NCBI RefSeq assembly: GCF_000427885.1
Contig: NZ_ATYW01000014.1
Location: 124,001 to 188,000 of the forward strand
DNA from: Glycomyces tenuis DSM 44171
GTDB taxonomy: Bacteria > Actinomycetota > Actinomycetes > Mycobacteriales > Micromonosporaceae
DNA: 64,000 nucleotides
Direction: 5' to 3'
The position numbers were made by a program, and so were the translations under genes. Of this stretch, positions 50,613 to 59,381 are shown piece after piece. Within the stretch, counting starts at the first letter, position 1, and every line of letters starts with the position of its first letter. The notes beneath the pieces are model-generated. The model searched no databases. It saw only the letters and a list, made by a program, of their open reading frames with translations, and was not told the DNA's origin.

Positions 50613-50627
50613 CGGAGGGCCGGGCCT

Positions 50628-50648
50628 TATTGCAACTATCTTGCAATA
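50628..50648. promoter_or_regulatory. Nur-box-like palindrome upstream of the deformylase operon
   Basis: TATTGCAA-N5-TTGCAATA has perfect 8-bp arms. Its core fits the TTGCAA-N5-TTGCAA consensus reported for Nur, the nickel-sensing Fur-family repressor of Streptomyces. It ends 5 bp before the ATG of the small gene at 50654, a strongly repressing position. Other regulators with TTGCAA sites cannot be excluded. Confidence 0.55.
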
Positions 50649-50653
50649 GTAGG

Positions 50654-50764
50654 ATGCCAGCGGCAGTGCTCACCGAGGTGAAGGGTTCGGCTGTGGGTTC
50701 GACGGTGGAGACGCGTTCGGTTCGCGCCGCGGCGCGGCAGGCGCGTCGGGCGGTGGCCGAGTGA
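50654..50764 (+). CDS. Small 36-aa protein co-encoded with peptide deformylase
   Basis: The frame MPAAVLTEVKGSAVGSTVET.. ends in an Ala/Arg-rich amphipathic helix (RSVRAAARQARRAVAE) and overlaps the def start by GTGA. The ribosome-binding site is weak (AGG touching the ATG). It has no recognised family; it may be a small protein or a coupling leader for def. Confidence 0.4.
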   Translation: MPAAVLTEVKGSAVGSTVETRSVRAAARQARRAVAE

Positions 50765-51288
50765 GCGGCACCGCCAGGCCGATCGTCCGCTACGGCGATC
50801 CGATCCTGCACCGGCCCTGCAAGGCCGTCGAGTCCTTCGACGCCGAACTCGCCGAGCTCATCGACGACATGTTCGCGAGCATGCGCGCGGTCGACGGGGT
50901 CGGCTTGGCGGCCAACCAGATCGGCGTCGACGCCCGGGTGTTCGTCGTCGAATGCCGCGACGCGGACGGCCGCGTCACCGTCGCCGCCGTCGTCAACCCG
51001 GTCCTCGAGCTCCCGCCGCCGCCCCGAGAGCTCGACGTCGGCCGCGAGGGCTGCCTGTCGGTGCCCGGCCAGTTCACCGGCAGCGCCCGCGCCGCGACCG
51101 CCGCCGTCGACGGCTTCGACGCCGCCGGGAAGCCCGTCCGGATCGAGGGCACCGGGCTGCTCGCCCGCTGCCTCCAGCACGAGTTCGACCACCTGGGAGG
51201 CACCGTCTTCGTCGACCGCCTGCCCCGGAAGACCCGCAAGCGGGTGCTCGAGGCCGCCGGCCTGCCCACCGCCAGGCCCGGAGCCTGA
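50761..51288 (+). CDS. def: Peptide deformylase
   Basis: The 175-aa metallohydrolase removes the formyl group from nascent proteins. All three motifs are present: GVGLAANQIG (about residues 45-54), EGCLSVPG (about 98-105) and QHEFDHLGG (about 138-146), giving Cys and two His metal ligands and the catalytic Glu. The enzyme takes Fe(II) or Ni(II). With a nickel-box-like operator upstream it may be a condition-specific second deformylase rather than the housekeeping copy next to fmt. Confidence 0.93.
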   Translation: MSGTARPIVRYGDPILHRPCKAVESFDAELAELIDDMFASMRAVDGVGLAANQIGVDARVFVVECRDADGRVTVAAVVNPVLELPPPPRELDVGREGCLSVPGQFTGSARAATAAVDGFDAAGKPVRIEGTGLLARCLQHEFDHLGGTVFVDRLPRKTRKRVLEAAGLPTARPGA

Positions 51289-51470
51289 CATGCCCGAGCC
51301 ACTCGGCGCCCGCCGTCTCCCGAAGCCCGCCGCACCGGCGGCGGCGCTATGATCGCCGCGGTCGGGTCCGTGCCCGTCGAAGCGGGCGCGCCCTGGGCGC
51401 CGCCGGCCATGTCCGCCGATCCGTCCGCGCCGCTGACCGCGGCACCACCGCAAGCCGTGAAAGGGAGCCT

Positions 51471-52676
51471 GTGAACCGTTCGAGTGAGCTGACCGAGCTG
51501 GAAGAGCGATACGGCGCGCACAACTACCACCCGCTGCCGGTCGTCCTCACCCACGGCGAGGGCGCCTGGGTCACCGACACCGAGGGCCGCCGCTACCTCG
51601 ACTGGCTCTCGGCCTACTCGGCGGTCAACTTCGGGCACCGGCACCCGCGCCTGGTCGAGGCCGCCCGCGCCCAGCTCGACCGGCTCACCCTCGCCTCCCG
51701 CGCCTTCCACACCGATCAGCTCGGGCCCTTCTGCGCCGAGCTCGCCGCGCTGTGCGGGATGGACGCCGTCCTGCCGATGAACACCGGCGCCGAAGCGGTC
51801 GAGACCGCGATCAAGGCCGCCCGCAAATGGGGCTACACCCGCAAGGGCGTCCCCGCCGACCGCGCCCGCATCGTCGTCTTCGACGGCAACTTCCACGGCC
51901 GCACCACCACCATCGTCGGATTCTCCGGTGACGAGACCGCCCGGGCGGACTTCGGGCCCTTCGCGCCCGGCTTCGACCGCGTCCCCTACGGCGACGTCGA
52001 CGCGCTCGCCGCGGCCGTCGGACCCGACACCGTCGCGGTCCTGATCGAGCCCGTCCAGGGCGAGGCCGGCGTCGTCGTCCCGCCCGCGGGCTACCTCGCC
52101 GCGGTGCGCGCCGTCTGCGACGAGCACGGCGTCCTCATGATCGCCGACGAGATCCAGTCCGGACTCGCCCGCACCGGGCACACCTTCGCGTGCGAGCGCG
52201 AGCAGGTCCGCCCCGACCTCTACCTGCTCGGCAAGGCCCTCGGCGGCGGCATCGTGCCGGTCTCGGCCGTGGTCTGCGACAGGAAGGTCATGGACGTCTT
52301 CGCGCCCGGCACCCACGGCTCCACCTTCGGCGGCAACCCGCTCGCCGCCGCCGTCGGCCGCGAGGTCGTCGCCATGCTCGCCACCGGCGAATGGCAGCAG
52401 CGGGCCCGCGACCTCGGCAAGCACCTCGCGAAGGCCCTGGCCGGGCTCAACGAGTCGAAAGTGGAGGCCGTGCGGGTGTGCGGCCTGTGGGCGGGGGTCG
52501 ACCTCGCGCCCGGCGGGCCGACCGCCCGCGAGGTGTGCGAGCGCATGGCCCGCGACGGCGTGCTGTGCAAGGAGACCCACCACACGACCGTCCGCATCGC
52601 CCCGCCGCTCGTCATCGAACCCGCCGAGATCGACCACGGCATCGAGGTGCTCGCCCGCGCCATCGACGCCGCCTAG
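51471..52676 (+). CDS. rocD: Ornithine aminotransferase
   Basis: The 401-aa class III PLP aminotransferase has PLP Lys K255 (LLGKALGGG), ADEIQSGLARTG, NTGAEAVETAIKAARKWGY and a GNFHGRTTTIVGFS segment specific to ornithine-oxo-acid transaminases. It links ornithine to glutamate semialdehyde and proline. The GTG start has an AAAGGGAG site. TATGAT at 51348-51353 is a possible -10. It may complement the proline/hydroxyproline theme, but it is a separate transcription unit. Confidence 0.92.
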   Translation: MNRSSELTELEERYGAHNYHPLPVVLTHGEGAWVTDTEGRRYLDWLSAYSAVNFGHRHPRLVEAARAQLDRLTLASRAFHTDQLGPFCAELAALCGMDAVLPMNTGAEAVETAIKAARKWGYTRKGVPADRARIVVFDGNFHGRTTTIVGFSGDETARADFGPFAPGFDRVPYGDVDALAAAVGPDTVAVLIEPVQGEAGVVVPPAGYLAAVRAVCDEHGVLMIADEIQSGLARTGHTFACEREQVRPDLYLLGKALGGGIVPVSAVVCDRKVMDVFAPGTHGSTFGGNPLAAAVGREVVAMLATGEWQQRARDLGKHLAKALAGLNESKVEAVRVCGLWAGVDLAPGGPTAREVCERMARDGVLCKETHHTTVRIAPPLVIEPAEIDHGIEVLARAIDAA

Positions 52677-52706
52677 CGCTCCCATCGCCGGAACCGGCCC
52701 ACTCGA

Positions 52707-52779
52707 GGCGAAACGTCCAGGCCCGTAAGCGATTATCGGGTTCTCCCGAACGCCCGTCCGCCCTAGCGTCGGAGTTGCC
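52707..52779 (+). promoter_or_regulatory. Promoter of the secreted GH97 gene (copy 1 of a duplicated promoter)
   Basis: GGCGAAACGTCCAGGC (52707-52722) is followed after 18 bp by TTCTCC (52741-52746), 17 bp and TAGCGT (52764-52769), then CGGAGTTGCC. The same elements with identical spacing recur at 55519-55591. Conservation limited to these blocks indicates a functional promoter with a shared upstream regulator-binding element. Confidence 0.6.
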
Positions 52780-52821
52780 CGGCGCCGCTCGGCCCGGGAC
52801 GGACGAACCAGGGAGTTCCAC

Positions 52822-55458
52822 ATGAGAGGCAGCACGGGACGCCGGCGTCCCCTTGCCCTGCTCGTCGCGGCGGTGGCGGCCGTAGCCGCGCCGATCGTCG
52901 CGACCGCCGCGGGCTCGCCGGCCCTCGCCGCCGAGACCCACAGCGTGACCTCGCCGAACGGCGAGGTCACCTTCACCGTCGCCGAACAGCCCGACGGCGC
53001 GCTCACCTACACGGTCACCGCCAGATCCACAGTGATCTTCGAGGAGTCCCCGCTGGGGATCGCCACCGACGAGGCCGACTTCCGCTCGGGGCTCGCCTTC
53101 GCCTCCGAGTCGCGCTCCACGATCGACGAACGCTACACCCTCCCGGCCGGCACCGACCCGGCCTACCGGAACCACGCCGAAGAGCTCGTCCTCGAGTACA
53201 CCAAGGACGGGGCGGCCGTGCAGCTGATCGTCCGGGCCTATGACGACGGCGTCGCCTACCGCTACCGGCTGCCCGGCTCGGGCGAGGCGACGATCACCGG
53301 CGAGTCGAGCGGCTTCCGCCTGCCCCAGGGCACCGGCGGCTGGGCCGCCGACTGGAACGGCAACTACGAGCAGGACTACCTGTACCGGGATGCCGCCGAG
53401 CTGAACTCGGGCCACGACTACACGATGCCCCTGCTCGCCTCCGTCGACGACAACGCCTACTTCACCCTCATCTCCGAGGCCAACGTCTACAACGCGAACG
53501 CGAGCTACGCCCCGGCGATGCTCGAAGGCGACGGCGCGGGCGCCGGCCTGCTCCAGGTGGCGCGCACGCCCGACCAGGCCTTCCCCATCGAGAGCGCCTA
53601 CCCCTTCCAGACACCGTGGCGGGCCGCGGTCATCGCCCCCGACCTCGACGTCCTCTACAACACCGACCTGATGCAGCACCTCAACCCGCCCGCCGAGGAG
53701 GCGGCCGACTGGGTGGCCCCCGGCCGGGCGGGCTGGACCTGGTACACCGACGACGACAGCGCCGCCGACATGGACAAGCAGAAGCAGATGGTCGACTTCG
53801 CCGCCTCGATGGGCTGGGAGTACGTCACCGTCGACTGCTGCTACGACCCGGCGACCGACCTCCCCGAGATCAGCGAGTACGCCGCGCAGCGCGGCGTGAA
53901 GGTCTTCGCGTGGGTCACCGCCGAGCCCTTCGCCAACCCCGAACTGGCCGGCCCGCTCGTCGCCGAGCACAAGGCCTACGGCGTCGCCGGCCTCAAGGTC
54001 GACTTCTTCCTCGACGACTCCCAGGAGGTGCAGCAGTGGTACCAGTCCATCGGCGAGGCTGCCGGCGAGCACGAGCTGATGCTCAACCTCCACGGCAGCA
54101 CCAAGCCCGGCGGCGAGAACCGCACCTGGCCGTGGCTGGTCACCAGTGAGGCCGTCGCCGGCACCGAGCACTACAAGTACCCGCCGCCGACGACCGCGCG
54201 GCTCGACGCGACCCTGCCGTTCACGCGCGGTCCGCTCGGCGGCATGGACTACACCCCGGCGATGATCTCGCAGAACGACTCGATCCTGACCCAGGCGCAC
54301 ACGCTCGCCCAGTCGGTCGTCTTCACCTCCGCGATGGTCAACTACGCCGACTCGGCCGCCGCCTACGAGCAGTGGCCCGGCAGGCACCTGCTGCGCGCCC
54401 TGCCGACGGTCTGGGACGAGTCGCGCGTGGTCGAGGGCTTCCCCGGCGACCACATCACGGTCGCCCGCAGAAGCGGCGAGGACTGGTTCATCGGCGCGAT
54501 GACCGACCAGGCCCGCACCGCCACCGTCCCCCTCGACTTCCTCGGCGAGGGCACCTACACCGCGACGGTCTTCGCCGACGACGAGCACGGCCGCGTCGAA
54601 GTCAGCACGCAGGAGGTCGCCGGCGGCGACACACTCACACTGCCGATGATCGCCACCGGCGGCGTCTCGGTGCACCTGTCGACGACACCGCTCGAGCAGA
54701 TCGGCGCCGACGACACCCGCTACGAGGCCGAGGACCCCGGCAACACGCTCGCCGGCGGCGCGGTGGTCGACGCCTGCAAGGGCTGCTCCGAGGGCGCCAA
54801 GGTCGGCTACCTCGGCCAGGGCGGATCGGTCCAGTTCAACGACGTCACCGCGACAGCGACCGGCACGCACGAGATGACCTTCACCTACACCTCCGGCGAC
54901 CCGAGGAACGTGCGGATCACCGTCAACGGCGAGGAACTGCCGACCGAGGTCCTGTCGGACTCCGGCGGCTGGGAGTTCGTGAACAAGTGGAGCGTCGACG
55001 TCCCGCTCGAAGCCGGCTCGAACACGATCCGCTTCGACAACCCGTCCGAGTACGCGCCCGACATCGACGCGCTCACGATCAGCCGCTCCACCGAGGCCGA
55101 GGACCCCGGCAACATCCTCGCGGGCGGCGCGGCCGTCGCCCAGTGCGGCGAATGCTCGGGCGGCGAGCTCGTGAGCGGCCTCGACGGCGCCGCCTCGCTC
55201 ACCGTGAACGACCTGAGCGTCGCCGAGGACGGGAACCACACCATCGGGCTGCGCTACGCCGGCACCGAGGACGCGACCGTGCTGCTCAGCGTCGACGGAG
55301 GCGACCCGGTCGAGGTCGCGCTGACCGCCACCGGATCGAACGAGGCGGTCGCGGTCGAGACCGTCGGACTCGACCTCGTCTCGGCGGGGAGCACCGTGAC
55401 GGTGACCGGCGCGTCCTCCGCGGACCTCGGGATCGACGCGATCACCGTCATCCGCTGA
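52822..55458 (+). CDS. Secreted GH97 glycosidase with two CBM35-like modules
   Basis: The 878-aa precursor has a signal peptide (cleavage near residues 36-37), a GH97 N-terminal beta-sandwich (40-290), a catalytic barrel with GLKVDFF at D394, and a C-terminal GH97 domain to ~632. Two repeated CBM6/35-like modules follow (633-755 and 756-878), each starting YEAEDPGN/TEAEDPGN and holding a Cys pair. Asp at the KVDF position matches retaining GH97 members (alpha-galactosidase, beta-L-arabinopyranosidase) rather than inverting SusB-type glucosidases. It works outside the cell on galactosyl or arabinopyranosyl glycans. Confidence 0.88.
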   Translation: MRGSTGRRRPLALLVAAVAAVAAPIVATAAGSPALAAETHSVTSPNGEVTFTVAEQPDGALTYTVTARSTVIFEESPLGIATDEADFRSGLAFASESRSTIDERYTLPAGTDPAYRNHAEELVLEYTKDGAAVQLIVRAYDDGVAYRYRLPGSGEATITGESSGFRLPQGTGGWAADWNGNYEQDYLYRDAAELNSGHDYTMPLLASVDDNAYFTLISEANVYNANASYAPAMLEGDGAGAGLLQVARTPDQAFPIESAYPFQTPWRAAVIAPDLDVLYNTDLMQHLNPPAEEAADWVAPGRAGWTWYTDDDSAADMDKQKQMVDFAASMGWEYVTVDCCYDPATDLPEISEYAAQRGVKVFAWVTAEPFANPELAGPLVAEHKAYGVAGLKVDFFLDDSQEVQQWYQSIGEAAGEHELMLNLHGSTKPGGENRTWPWLVTSEAVAGTEHYKYPPPTTARLDATLPFTRGPLGGMDYTPAMISQNDSILTQAHTLAQSVVFTSAMVNYADSAAAYEQWPGRHLLRALPTVWDESRVVEGFPGDHITVARRSGEDWFIGAMTDQARTATVPLDFLGEGTYTATVFADDEHGRVEVSTQEVAGGDTLTLPMIATGGVSVHLSTTPLEQIGADDTRYEAEDPGNTLAGGAVVDACKGCSEGAKVGYLGQGGSVQFNDVTATATGTHEMTFTYTSGDPRNVRITVNGEELPTEVLSDSGGWEFVNKWSVDVPLEAGSNTIRFDNPSEYAPDIDALTISRSTEAEDPGNILAGGAAVAQCGECSGGELVSGLDGAASLTVNDLSVAEDGNHTIGLRYAGTEDATVLLSVDGGDPVEVALTATGSNEAVAVETVGLDLVSAGSTVTVTGASSADLGIDAITVIR

Positions 55459-55474
55459 TCGTCCCAGTCCGAGA

Positions 55475-55505
55475 GCCGGGGAGCAGGCACCCGCCGCTCC
55501 CCGGC
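55475..55505 (+). terminator. Terminator after the secreted GH97 gene
   Basis: Ten-bp arms GCCGGGGAGC and GCTCCCCGGC enclose an 11-base loop 16 bp after the stop. It separates the first GH97 unit from the promoter of the second. Confidence 0.55.
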
Positions 55506-55518
55506 GCTCCCGTGGAGC

Positions 55519-55591
55519 GGCGAATCGTCCAGGCGACTCGTGCGATCGGACATTCACGGCGCTCCCCTCGGCCACTAGCCTCGGAGATGCC
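55519..55591 (+). promoter_or_regulatory. Promoter of the intracellular GH97/ABC/GH36 operon (copy 2)
   Basis: GGCGAATCGTCCAGGC (55519-55534; 15 of 16 bases as in copy 1), 18 bp, TTCACG (55553-55558), 17 bp, TAGCCT (55576-55581), then CGGAGATGCC. The equal spacing to the promoter at 52707 indicates co-regulation of both GH97 units, with the upstream block positioned like an activator site. Confidence 0.6.
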
Positions 55592-55636
55592 GGTTCGCAC
55601 TGTGCCCACCGGTCACATCGGCAACACGGAGACGAA

Positions 55637-58123
55637 GTGGTCAACGAGAACAGCAGCGGGCCCGTGCGCGCCCCCCGCATCGACGTCCGCGCCGACCGCG
55701 TCGTCCTGGACACCGGGCGGCCCGGCCTCGAGGAGATCGGACTCGGCGTCCGGCTCGACGGCGTCGACCTCGGCGAAGGCTCGACGCTCATCGGCAGCGC
55801 CGAACGCGAGATCGCCGAGGAGTGGACCGCGCGCTCCGGGAAGGCCGCCGGGACCCACCGGTACGCCCACCTGGAGCAGGTCCACGAGCTGGCGCACCGC
55901 AGCGGCCTCGAATGGCAGGTCCACGTCCGCTCCGGCGCCGACGGGATAGCCGTCCGCTACGCCGCCGCGCGCCTCGAAGGGCACCGCCGCCTCGAAGGCG
56001 ACCGAACCCGCCTCCGCCTCGGCCGCTCGGCCCGCATCTGGGCCCTCGACTACCAGACCTGGTACGAGACGCCGCGTTTCGGAGCCGACCTCGCCGAGCT
56101 CGAAGCGGGCGACTACGGCCTCCCGCTCCTCGCCCGGACCGGCGAGGAGTACGTGCTCGTCACCGAATCCGGGATCGACGGCCGTTTCAGCGGCGCGCAC
56201 GCCGCGATCGCCGACGGCGCCCTCGCCTTCGCGTTCGCCGACGCCTCCACCGAGGTCACGCGCGGCCCGCTCACCCCCTGGCGGGTCTTCGTCACCGGCG
56301 ACCTCGCCTCGATCGTCGAGAGCCGCTTCGTCGACGAACTCGCGCCCGCGCCCCTCGACACCGCCCCCGCGGCCGACTGGGTGCGTCCCGGCCGCGCCGC
56401 CTGGTCGTGGTGGTCGGACTTCTACTCCGGCGCGCAGCTCCACCGCCAGCGGCACTTCGTCGACGCCGCCGCCCGCCTCGGCTGGGAGCACCTCCTCATC
56501 GACTGCGGCTGGGACGAGACCTGGGTGCCCGAGATCGTGTCCTACGCGAGCCGCCGCGGCGTCCAAGTCCACCTGTGGGCCGTCTGGCACGACCTCGACG
56601 GGCCCGAGAACCTCGCCAAGCTCGCGCTGTGGCGGTCCTGGGGCGTCGCCGGCATCAAGGTCGACTTCATGGAATCGGAGTCGAAGGACCGCTACCGCTG
56701 GTACGACGCGATCCTCGCCGAGACCGCCCGGCTCGGCCTCCACGTGAACTTCCACGGATCCGTCATCCCGCGCGGCTGGGCCAGGACCTGGCCGCAGGTC
56801 ATCGGCTACGAGGCGATCCGGGGCAGCGAGTACTACGTCTTCTACGACGACACGCCGCTGACCGCCGCCCACAACGTCGTCCAGCCCTTCACCCGCAACG
56901 TCGTCGGCGCGATGGACTACACGCCCGTCGCCTTCGGCGCACCCGGGCGGACGACCAGCGACGCGCACGAACTCGCGCTCGCCATCGTCTACGAATGCGG
57001 CATCACCCACTTCGCCGACGACGTCGACGCCTACCTCGCCCGGCCCGACGCCGCCCGCCTCCTCGCCGAACTCGCCCCCGCCTGGGACGAGACCCTGCTG
57101 CTCGCCGGCGACCCCGACCGCGAGGCCGTCATCGCCCGCCGCTGGGGCGAACGCTGGTTCGTCGGCGGCATCGCCACCGGCCCGGCCCGCCGCCTCACCG
57201 TCCCACTCGAGCGCCTCGGCCTCGGGCCGGCCGACGCCTGGATCGTCGGCGACGGCCCCGGCGGCGGCCTCACCGCCGAAGAGCGCCCCGTCGACGGCGA
57301 GCTCGCGGTCGACCTCGCCGAGCACGGCGGCTTCGCCGCCGTCATCGCGCCTCGCGGACGCCCGCTCTTCCGGGCCGCCGAACGCCCCCGCCTCACGGCG
57401 CCCCGCGTCGAACCGGCCGTCCAGTCGTCCACCGCCGACGGCGAGGCGATCATCCGGACCGAGCCGCGGGCGACCCTTCGGCTCGCCCCGGGCTGGTCGG
57501 CCGAGGAACTCGGCGAAGGCCGCTGGAAGATCCGCGCCCCGCGCGCGCTCGCCCCCGGCCGCGCCGGCGTGGTCACCGTCGAAACGCCCGGCCCCGACGG
57601 TGTGCCGCTCGTCGCCCACGCCCGAGTCCTGAAGCCGCTGTCGCCGGGGACGCACCGCGTCTCGGCGCTCTCCATGACCGCGTTCGCGAACGAGAGCGGC
57701 CCGATCGAACGCGACCAGAGCAACGGCGGCGGCAACCCCGGCGACGGGGGCCGCATGAGCATCGCCGGAGTGCGCTTCGACGACGGCTTCGGCGCCTCGA
57801 CGCCGTCGCGGATCGAGCTGTACCCCGGCGGCGCGGCGGCCCGCTTCACCACCGCCATCGGCGTCGACGACGAGACGCCGCGGGCCGCCGCCCGGATGAG
57901 CGTCCACGCCGACGGCGTCGAACTGTTCAGCGCCGAGGTCCGCTCCGGCGAGCCGCCGCTCGAGGTCGACATCGACCTGCGAGGGGCCCTCGCCCTGAGC
58001 CTGCGCTCGGACAGCGTCGATGACGAGACGGCGCCGGCCCACATCGACTGGGCCCGCGGCCGACTCCTGGTCGAACCGCCGACGCCGACCCCGCACCCGG
58101 GCGACGACGCCCGGACCCTATGA
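55637..58123 (+). CDS. Cytoplasmic GH97 glycosidase with C-terminal NPCBM domain
   Basis: The 828-aa protein shows a GH97 N-domain, a barrel with GIKVDFM at D343 (retaining-type position), the EAIRGSEYY acid/base region, and an NPCBM domain from about residue 670 (HRVSALSMTAFANESGP..). No signal peptide is present, unlike the secreted paralogue. GTG 55637 follows a GGAG site. It heads an operon with a sugar importer, GH36 and an aldose epimerase, so it should act on imported galactosides or arabinopyranosides. Confidence 0.86.
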   Translation: MVNENSSGPVRAPRIDVRADRVVLDTGRPGLEEIGLGVRLDGVDLGEGSTLIGSAEREIAEEWTARSGKAAGTHRYAHLEQVHELAHRSGLEWQVHVRSGADGIAVRYAAARLEGHRRLEGDRTRLRLGRSARIWALDYQTWYETPRFGADLAELEAGDYGLPLLARTGEEYVLVTESGIDGRFSGAHAAIADGALAFAFADASTEVTRGPLTPWRVFVTGDLASIVESRFVDELAPAPLDTAPAADWVRPGRAAWSWWSDFYSGAQLHRQRHFVDAAARLGWEHLLIDCGWDETWVPEIVSYASRRGVQVHLWAVWHDLDGPENLAKLALWRSWGVAGIKVDFMESESKDRYRWYDAILAETARLGLHVNFHGSVIPRGWARTWPQVIGYEAIRGSEYYVFYDDTPLTAAHNVVQPFTRNVVGAMDYTPVAFGAPGRTTSDAHELALAIVYECGITHFADDVDAYLARPDAARLLAELAPAWDETLLLAGDPDREAVIARRWGERWFVGGIATGPARRLTVPLERLGLGPADAWIVGDGPGGGLTAEERPVDGELAVDLAEHGGFAAVIAPRGRPLFRAAERPRLTAPRVEPAVQSSTADGEAIIRTEPRATLRLAPGWSAEELGEGRWKIRAPRALAPGRAGVVTVETPGPDGVPLVAHARVLKPLSPGTHRVSALSMTAFANESGPIERDQSNGGGNPGDGGRMSIAGVRFDDGFGASTPSRIELYPGGAAARFTTAIGVDDETPRAAARMSVHADGVELFSAEVRSGEPPLEVDIDLRGALALSLRSDSVDDETAPAHIDWARGRLLVEPPTPTPHPGDDARTL

Positions 58124-58133
58124 AGGAGAAACC

Positions 58134-59381
58134 ATGCGACACACCAAGCGATGGATCGCCGCGGCGGCAGCCTCGGCCTCGGCACTCGTCTTCGCCGGAT
58201 GCGGCTCCGGCGGCGACGGCGGCGATGTCGTCCTGACCTACGCCACCTGGAGCGAGGACCAGAAGCCCGCCATGGAGGGGATCGCCGAGGCATTCGAGGC
58301 CGAGCACCCCGATGTCGACGTCCAGGTGCAGGTCCTGCCGTGGCCCGAGTACTGGTCCACCCTCCAGGTCGGCGCGGCCGGCCGCACCGCGCCCGACGCC
58401 TTCTGGATGCTCGCCGACCAGTTCCCCGCCTACGCCGAAGGCGGCCAGCTGCTCGACATCGCGGACGCCGTCGCCGACGCCGACGTGGACCTCTCGGCCT
58501 ATCCCGAGTCCGTCATGGACCTCTACGACACCGGCGAGGCGATCTACGGCCTGCCCAAGGACTACGACACCAACGGCATCTGGTTCAACAAGGCCCTCTT
58601 CGACGACGCCGGGGTCCCCTACCCCGACGACACCTGGACCTGGGACGACGCCCACGCCGCCGCGCAGGCGCTCACCGACGCCGACGCCGGCGTGTGGGGC
58701 ATCGCCGCCCCGATCGACCGCCAAGGCGGCTACTACAACAGCATCTACCAGGCCGGCGGCCAGGTGATCGGCGACGACGGCACGGCCGCCATCGACAGCC
58801 CCGAGGCCGTCTCCGGCATCGAGTTCTGGACGCGGATGCAGGCCGACGGCCTCTCGCCCACGCTCCAGCAGCTCTCCGACACCGAAGCGGTGCAGATGTT
58901 CATGGACGGCAAGGTCGCCATGTACTTCTCCGGCTCCTTCTGGGCCCAGCGCCTCTACGGCGACGAGGAGTTCCGTCCGAACGTCGGTGTCGCGCCGCTC
59001 CCGACGGGGGAGCAGCGCGCCAGCATGATCAGCGGCATCCTCAACGCCGGGTACGCCGGCACCGAGCACCCCGAGGAGCTCGCCGAGTTCCTCGTCTTCG
59101 CCAGCGGCGAGGAGGCCGCGCGGATCCAGGCCGAGAGCGGAGCGGTGCTCCCCGCCTACGAAGGCACCCAGCAGGCCTGGCTCGACGCGATGCCCGAGTT
59201 CGACCTCCAGGTCTTCGTCGACGCCGTCGACTACTCGGTGCCGCTGCCGATCGCGGGCAACGCCGCCGAGTGGACCGGCCTGGAGACCGAGTACCTCACC
59301 CCCGCCTGGAACGGCGAGCAGTCCGCCGCCGAAGCCGCCGCGGCCTACAACGCGGCCATCGACGAGGTCCTCGCGGAATGA
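58134..59381 (+). CDS. Sugar ABC substrate-binding lipoprotein (CUT1, SBP family 1)
   Basis: The 415-aa lipoprotein has a lipobox Cys at residue 23 (FAGC), then a Gly/Asp tether and an SBP_bac_1 fold (TYATWSEDQKPAMEGIAEAFEAEHPDVDVQVQ; YGLPKDYDTNGIWFNKALFDDAGVPYP). It binds an oligosaccharide. Flanking GH97 and GH36 genes imply an alpha-galactoside or similar ligand. AAGGAGAAA overlaps the end of the GH97 gene. Confidence 0.9.
   Translation: MRHTKRWIAAAAASASALVFAGCGSGGDGGDVVLTYATWSEDQKPAMEGIAEAFEAEHPDVDVQVQVLPWPEYWSTLQVGAAGRTAPDAFWMLADQFPAYAEGGQLLDIADAVADADVDLSAYPESVMDLYDTGEAIYGLPKDYDTNGIWFNKALFDDAGVPYPDDTWTWDDAHAAAQALTDADAGVWGIAAPIDRQGGYYNSIYQAGGQVIGDDGTAAIDSPEAVSGIEFWTRMQADGLSPTLQQLSDTEAVQMFMDGKVAMYFSGSFWAQRLYGDEEFRPNVGVAPLPTGEQRASMISGILNAGYAGTEHPEELAEFLVFASGEEAARIQAESGAVLPAYEGTQQAWLDAMPEFDLQVFVDAVDYSVPLPIAGNAAEWTGLETEYLTPAWNGEQSAAEAAAAYNAAIDEVLAE

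Noticed and set aside
51349-51474. 41-codon frame overlapping the rocD start by GTGA
   Set aside because: Its ATG is inside TATGAT, a better candidate -10 box, and there is no ribosome-binding site.
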